Shown here piece after piece: positions 6,593-9,502 of a stretch of DNA of 9,502 bases. A program made the position numbers and the translations under genes. A model generated the notes under the pieces. That model worked only from the letters and a program-made list of their open reading frames with translations. It searched no databases and was not told the DNA's origin. Every line of letters begins with the position of its first letter. The first letter of the stretch is position 1. This DNA comes from JAQUKH01 sp043809805 (lineage in GTDB: Bacteria; JACRDZ01; JAQUKH01): positions 1 through 9,502 of the forward strand of contig JBDROR010000114.1 of NCBI GenBank assembly GCA_043809805.1. The letters run 5' to 3'.

Positions 6593-8350
6593 ATGACTCC
6601 TAACAATTATAAATATGACCTTGTTCTTTTACACGCGCCGGCAGTATACGACTTCCGCGAAACTTCTATAATGTTTGGGCCTATAAGCGATGTAGTGCCG
6701 TCAAGCTCGATTTTTGAGATGTATCCGATTGGCTTTGGGTCGATTGCCCGTCATTTAAAAGATAAAGGTATGCGGGTAAGAATTCTCAATCTTGCCGTAA
6801 AAATGCTTCTTGACCCAAAATTCGATGTGGAGAAATTCTTAAGTAAAATCAAAAGCCGTGTCTTTGGGATTGATCTTCACTGGTTGTGTCACGCGCATGG
6901 AAGCATTGAAGTGGCTAAACTCGTAAAAAGAATTCATCCTGACTCAAAAGTAGTTTTTGGAGGGATATCCGCAACTTACTACCATAAAGAATTAATGGTG
7001 TCATATCCTTTTATCGATTATTGTTTCCGCGGCGACTCCACAGAGCCTCTTATTGAGCAGCTTATTACTACACTGAAGAATGGCGGTAACCTTGACCAAA
7101 TTCCAAATCTTTGCTGGAGAGATAAACAAGGCAAAATAATCTATAACACATTTAACTATATACCGGACACATTAAAAAACATACAAATTGACTATAAAAA
7201 CATTTTTTTTTCCGCACTGAGAGATTTAGATCTGTCAGGATACCTGCCATTCGCGTCATGGGTTGATTATCCTGTCACGGCTATTGTCCTGAGCAGGGGA
7301 TGCAATTATAACTGCAATGTTTGCGGCGGCTCCAATGATTTTTATAAGGAACATTGCGGCAGGCAAAAGGCGGCCTACCGAACACCCGAAAATATCGGAG
7401 AGGAGATAAAAAATCTGACACGTTTTATTAAAGGGCCGCTGCTGCTGATAGGCGACCCGTTCCTGAACGACAAAGAATACAGCTACGCGCTTCTGGAAGA
7501 ATTTAAAAGGCTGAAAATTTCCAATCAGATTATTTTTGAGGTGTCTTTGCCCCCCACAAAAGAAGAGCTGATTCATATTAGCGAGGCTGTCCCGCGTTTT
7601 AATATACTGCTTTCCCCAGAATCGCATGATGAACATGTCCGTAAATTGTTTGGACGGCGTTTTACCAATAAAGAAATGGAAGATATGATTGAAGCCGCGA
7701 TAGAACTGGGTGTCGGCAGAGTTGATCTCTTCTTTATGATAGGCCTTCCCGAGCAAACCAAAGAATCAGTAATGGGGACTGTGGAATATTGCGATTACTT
7801 GCTTCAAAAATTCGCGGAGTCTAAAAAACTTTCCGTTTACATATCGCCGCTTTCGCCATTTCTCGATCCGGGGTCCAGGGTATTTGAAAATCCTGAAGAG
7901 CACGGTTATAAACTTTTTTACCGCACATTGGAGGAACACAGGCAAGCTCTGCTCCAGCCAAGCTGGAAATATATATTAAATTACGAAACCAAATGGCTCT
8001 CGCGAGATGATATAGTTGAAAGTTCTTACCGCGCGGCGCTTGGATTGAACAAAATTAAATTAAAGCACGGGCTATTGACACCAAAACAGGCTAAAAAACA
8101 GGAAGAAAAAATACTGGAGGCACGCGCATTTTCCACAGAGATCGACAAAGTCATGGCCATCAAAGATGAAACTGAAAAAAACAACAGACTTCAAGGCATG
8201 AAACGGCATATGGACAAATACAGCCGCTCGACAACCTGCAACATGAAAGACCTCGAATGGTCCATAATGGTATTCAATATCCGCGCCCCCAAATTCCTCC
8301 GCACCATTTTCTTCTATATATGGTCGGGGTTGTCTAAGGTGTTTGGATAG
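6593..8350 (+). CDS. B12-binding-domain/radical SAM protein of unknown substrate
   Basis: 585 residues. Residues about 8-165 look like a cobalamin-binding Rossmann domain (YKYDLVLLHAP, ARHLKDKGMRVRILNL, KVVFGGISATYY, FRGDSTEPL). The radical SAM core starts near 228 with the 4Fe-4S motif Cys237-x3-Cys241-x2-Cys244 in SRGCNYNCNVCGGS. LLIGDPFL (284-291), LLSPES (339-344) and FMIGLPEQT (381-389) are later core elements. Such enzymes cleave S-adenosylmethionine; cobalamin-dependent members often methylate or rearrange unactivated carbons. The CGGS...CGR...AYRTPE segment recalls the uncharacterised TIGR04190-type B12/SAM family, from memory. The usual DxHxxG cobalt-ligand motif is not where expected, so cobalamin may bind without a histidine ligand or not at all. 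The last 90 residues are charged and helical, then hydrophobic (TIFFYIWSGL, 571-580). It stands alone in its transcription unit; substrate unknown. Confidence 0.9.
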   Translation: MTPNNYKYDLVLLHAPAVYDFRETSIMFGPISDVVPSSSIFEMYPIGFGSIARHLKDKGMRVRILNLAVKMLLDPKFDVEKFLSKIKSRVFGIDLHWLCHAHGSIEVAKLVKRIHPDSKVVFGGISATYYHKELMVSYPFIDYCFRGDSTEPLIEQLITTLKNGGNLDQIPNLCWRDKQGKIIYNTFNYIPDTLKNIQIDYKNIFFSALRDLDLSGYLPFASWVDYPVTAIVLSRGCNYNCNVCGGSNDFYKEHCGRQKAAYRTPENIGEEIKNLTRFIKGPLLLIGDPFLNDKEYSYALLEEFKRLKISNQIIFEVSLPPTKEELIHISEAVPRFNILLSPESHDEHVRKLFGRRFTNKEMEDMIEAAIELGVGRVDLFFMIGLPEQTKESVMGTVEYCDYLLQKFAESKKLSVYISPLSPFLDPGSRVFENPEEHGYKLFYRTLEEHRQALLQPSWKYILNYETKWLSRDDIVESSYRAALGLNKIKLKHGLLTPKQAKKQEEKILEARAFSTEIDKVMAIKDETEKNNRLQGMKRHMDKYSRSTTCNMKDLEWSIMVFNIRAPKFLRTIFFYIWSGLSKVFG

Positions 8351-8419
8351 AAACATGATAATAAAAAAGTATTAACACCGCTGCAGTTCCTGAAATATTA
8401 CGCAGACAAAAGCTATAAT

Positions 8420-8437
8420 TAAAAAAATATTTTTTTA
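8420..8437. other. Perfect AT-only palindrome between convergent genes
   Basis: A seven-A run, TA and a seven-T run, flanked by T and A, form an 18-bp perfect palindrome at the 3' ends of the radical SAM and PIN toxin genes. Its right end includes the toxin stop codon. It supplies a U-run to transcripts from both directions but no GC stem, so at most it is a weak bidirectional termination signal. The rest of 8351-8434 holds nothing recognisable. Confidence 0.4.
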
Positions 8438-8854
8438 TCTTTCTTTAATTTTTAAATATTTATCAATAAATAATCTCGGTTTTATAATTTCTATATCTTT
8501 GTGTCCAGACAACTTAAGTAAATGTTTATCGCCGCTTATAATTATTTTAGTTTGACTTGCAATTGCACATGTGATAAATTTTTCATCATCGGGATCTTCA
8601 CAGACAGAATTTACCAGAAAAGGCGCATTTATTAAATGTCCTTCAACCATTAATAATTTTATAAAAGGTTCAATATTAATTTCTGGAAACTGTTCTTCAA
8701 GTTCTTTTCCAACCCGTTGATATTCATCTACTATTGCCGGAGAAATGACTATCTGCAATCTTTTATTGCGCCAGGCATTAAGTATTTCATATGGAGGGCC
8801 AGAAAAGAAAATACCTGAAATAATAACATTTGTATCTACAATAACTTTCATCAT
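8435..8854 (-). CDS. Type II toxin, PIN-domain ribonuclease (COG1569/PIN_3-like)
   Basis: 139 residues, one PIN domain. Acidic metal-binding positions are Asp7 (VDTNVIISG), Glu44 (IVDEYQRV), Asp89/Asp90 (EDPDDEKFI) and Asp109 (IISGDKHLL), so the nuclease site looks complete. The DPDDEKF and SGDKHLL motifs match the PIN subfamily labelled as putative toxin components. It would cut RNA (tRNA, rRNA or mRNA targets in related VapC proteins) when not held by the antitoxin. Its start overlaps the antitoxin stop (ATGA, 8851-8854), the normal arrangement for translational coupling; a second ATG follows at once (8851). There is no separate ribosome site, so synthesis probably depends on antitoxin translation. 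The actual RNA target is unknown. Confidence 0.92.
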   Translation of the reverse strand: MMKVIVDTNVIISGIFFSGPPYEILNAWRNKRLQIVISPAIVDEYQRVGKELEEQFPEINIEPFIKLLMVEGHLINAPFLVNSVCEDPDDEKFITCAIASQTKIIISGDKHLLKLSGHKDIEIIKPRLFIDKYLKIKER

Positions 8855-9111
8855 CTGTTGCGGACTTTTTTAATTGCAGTTTCGATGTCAGAACGTCTTA
8901 AACCGAAAAATTTTGCTTGTTTCCTAATATTACCTATAAGATTATCAAATTTATTCATTGAGGGTGGGGTAATGGTTTTAAGAATAACAACGTCTTTTTC
9001 TCCCATTACCACAAACAGAGAGCCCAATTTTAATCCGAGCTTTTCACGAATTTCTTCGGGGATAACGATTTGTCCTTTGGATGACATTTTTGCTGTTGCT
9101 AACGTTTTCAT
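8851..9111 (-). CDS. Antitoxin, AbrB/MazE (SpoVT-type) swapped-hairpin DNA-binding protein
   Basis: 86 residues from ATG 9111, chosen because GGAGG (9119-9123) lies 7 bases upstream; a longer in-frame start at 9150 would put that site inside the gene. Residues 7-47 (AKMSSKGQIVIPEEIREKLGLKLGSLFVV...DVVILK) are a textbook AbrB/SpoVT DNA-binding fold. The C-terminal half (about 50-86, FDNLIGNIRKQAKFFGLRRSDIETAIKKVR) is helical and should wrap the toxin. It neutralises the PIN ribonuclease encoded directly downstream and, alone or in complex, should repress its own promoter, where a palindrome is present. The protein is basic near its C-terminus. Confidence is high for the fold and the pairing. 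Confidence 0.93.
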   Translation of the reverse strand: MKTLATAKMSSKGQIVIPEEIREKLGLKLGSLFVVMGEKDVVILKTITPPSMNKFDNLIGNIRKQAKFFGLRRSDIETAIKKVRNR

Positions 9112-9118
9112 AATATAA

Positions 9119-9123
9119 CCTCC
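9119..9123 (-). promoter_or_regulatory. Ribosome binding site fixing the antitoxin start
   Basis: GGAGG on the minus strand, 7 bases before ATG 9111. It rules out the upstream in-frame codon at 9150, which would also lie upstream of the predicted transcription start. Confidence 0.85.
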
Positions 9124-9125
9124 AT

Positions 9126-9139
9126 TCTTACTGGTAAGA
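9126..9139. promoter_or_regulatory. Candidate operator of the toxin-antitoxin operon
   Basis: TCTTAC and GTAAGA arms around a 2-base centre form a 14-bp inverted repeat. It lies immediately downstream of, and touches, the -10 box and spans the expected transcription start. The position suits autorepression by an AbrB-fold antitoxin or its complex with the toxin. Confidence 0.65.
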
Positions 9140-9167
9140 TTATATAGCAATATGAGCTGCTTTGCAA
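9139..9167 (-). promoter_or_regulatory. Sigma-70-type promoter of the toxin-antitoxin operon
   Basis: On the minus strand TTGCAA (9162-9167) is separated by 17 bases from a perfect TATAAT (9139-9144). Transcription would start near 9132, giving a leader of about 20 bases with a good ribosome site. Confidence 0.85.
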
Positions 9168-9365
9168 GAGAAAAATAAAAACCGCGGCTGTGCTTTGTGA
9201 AATTGCAACTTCAGCCCATACTTTTAATTTCTAACATATAATTGTTCAAAACAATATGTCCGTTTATTTCTTTGAGAGTCTTCATCAATTCATCTGATTG
9301 TTTTATTAATTTTTTTATGTATTTCAATTTTATTTATATCAGGACATTAATAGTGAATTGAGAAA
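9168..9365. other. Intergenic stretch without a convincing gene
   Basis: About 200 AT-rich bases between the toxin-antitoxin promoter and the hairpin array. The only coding hint is a minus-strand frame at 9211-9327. I see no tRNA, riboswitch or terminator. Confidence 0.6.
9211..9327 (-). CDS. Possible small ORF or gene remnant, 38 residues
   Basis: The frame runs from TTG 9327 to TGA 9211, with an internal ATG at 9285 that would give 24 residues. An in-frame TAA lies two codons upstream of the TTG. The peptide is lysine- and leucine-rich and looks like one amphipathic helix (LKYIKKLIKQSDELMKTLKE). There is no Shine-Dalgarno sequence at either start and I recognise no family. It may be chance, the end of a decayed gene, or a real small protein. 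Confidence 0.18.
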   Translation of the reverse strand: MKYIKKLIKQSDELMKTLKEINGHIVLNNYMLEIKSMG

Positions 9366-9502
9366 CCCCGAAGGGGCGTAATAAAATAGGTGGAAAATAT
9401 GTTTGGGATTATAATTTATATCGCCCTTTCAGGGCTTTTATATTTCACGGGCTCTATTCCACAGGGCTTCACCCTGTGCTGTTATATCGTGCCCTTTCAG
9501 GG
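9366..9502. repeat. REP/BIME-like array of GC-rich hairpins, continuing past the right edge
   Basis: Four successive elements stand out in AT-rich DNA: CCCC-GAA-GGGG (9366-9376), GCCCT-TTC-AGGGC (9423-9435), CACAGGG-CTTCA-CCCTGTG (9460-9478), and GCCCTTTCAGGG again (9491-9502), cut by the edge. The last repeats 9423-9434 exactly with a period of 68 bases, so this is a tandem unit of hairpins. Similar CGCCCTTTCAGGGC and CACAGGG-CTTCA-CCCTGTG motifs are familiar to me from dispersed REP elements moved by Y1 (REP-associated tyrosine) transposases, especially in Bacteroidota. No transposase gene is in the window. Confidence 0.75.

Noticed and set aside
7256..7756. Minus-strand 166-codon open frame
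   Set aside because: Antisense to the radical SAM core with its conserved cysteines; the product shows no recognisable motif.
8072..8356. Minus-strand 94-codon open frame
   Set aside because: Antisense to the end of the radical SAM gene, Phe-rich low-complexity product, no ribosome site.
8351..8434. Intrinsic terminator after the radical SAM gene
   Set aside because: No GC-rich stem precedes the T-run; only an AT palindrome is present.
9366..9502. CRISPR array
   Set aside because: The repeated units are unequal hairpins without regular unique spacers, and there are no cas genes; REP-like elements fit better.

Overview
The window most likely comes from an uncultured Gram-negative bacterium of fairly low GC content. 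Evidence for an outer membrane is a TolC-type channel, a lipoprotein-type membrane fusion protein and a PorV-like beta-barrel ending in an aromatic residue. Palindromic repeats and a B12-type radical SAM enzyme recall candidate phyla such as Omnitrophota or Elusimicrobiota, but the sequence does not settle the phylum.

Left third (1-3350, all minus strand): an efflux operon read in the order TetR repressor, TolC-type outer membrane channel, periplasmic fusion lipoprotein. The last gene runs off the left edge. A strong sigma-70-type promoter and a near-perfect TetR operator lie over the tetR start region, so the repressor probably controls itself and the whole export system. The inner-membrane pump is not in view and probably lies just beyond the left edge. 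Two palindromic elements sit in or at the end of the tolC-like gene; one is translated in frame.

Middle (3413-8350): a stand-alone CheY-like receiver on the plus strand meets lepA (elongation factor 4) tail to tail with no base between the stop codons. lepA lies 11 bases downstream of a PorV/UPF0164-like outer membrane protein gene on the minus strand. From the same short intergenic region a cobalamin-binding-type radical SAM gene departs on the plus strand. Two good promoter candidates facing opposite ways overlap there, and a second copy of the repeat seen after tolC lies in the radical SAM leader.

Right part (8351-9502): a type II toxin-antitoxin pair (PIN-domain RNase toxin and AbrB/MazE-fold antitoxin, ATGA overlap) has its own promoter and a candidate operator palindrome. 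Next comes about 200 bases with no convincing gene, then an array of GC-rich hairpins resembling REP/BIME elements that continues to the window edge.

Most genes are recognisable families. The less ordinary content is in the palindromic repeats (an in-frame protein insertion, a repeat-supplied stop codon, a repeat in a leader), the overlapping divergent promoters and the uncharacterised radical SAM enzyme. I see no convincing wholly new multi-gene system.
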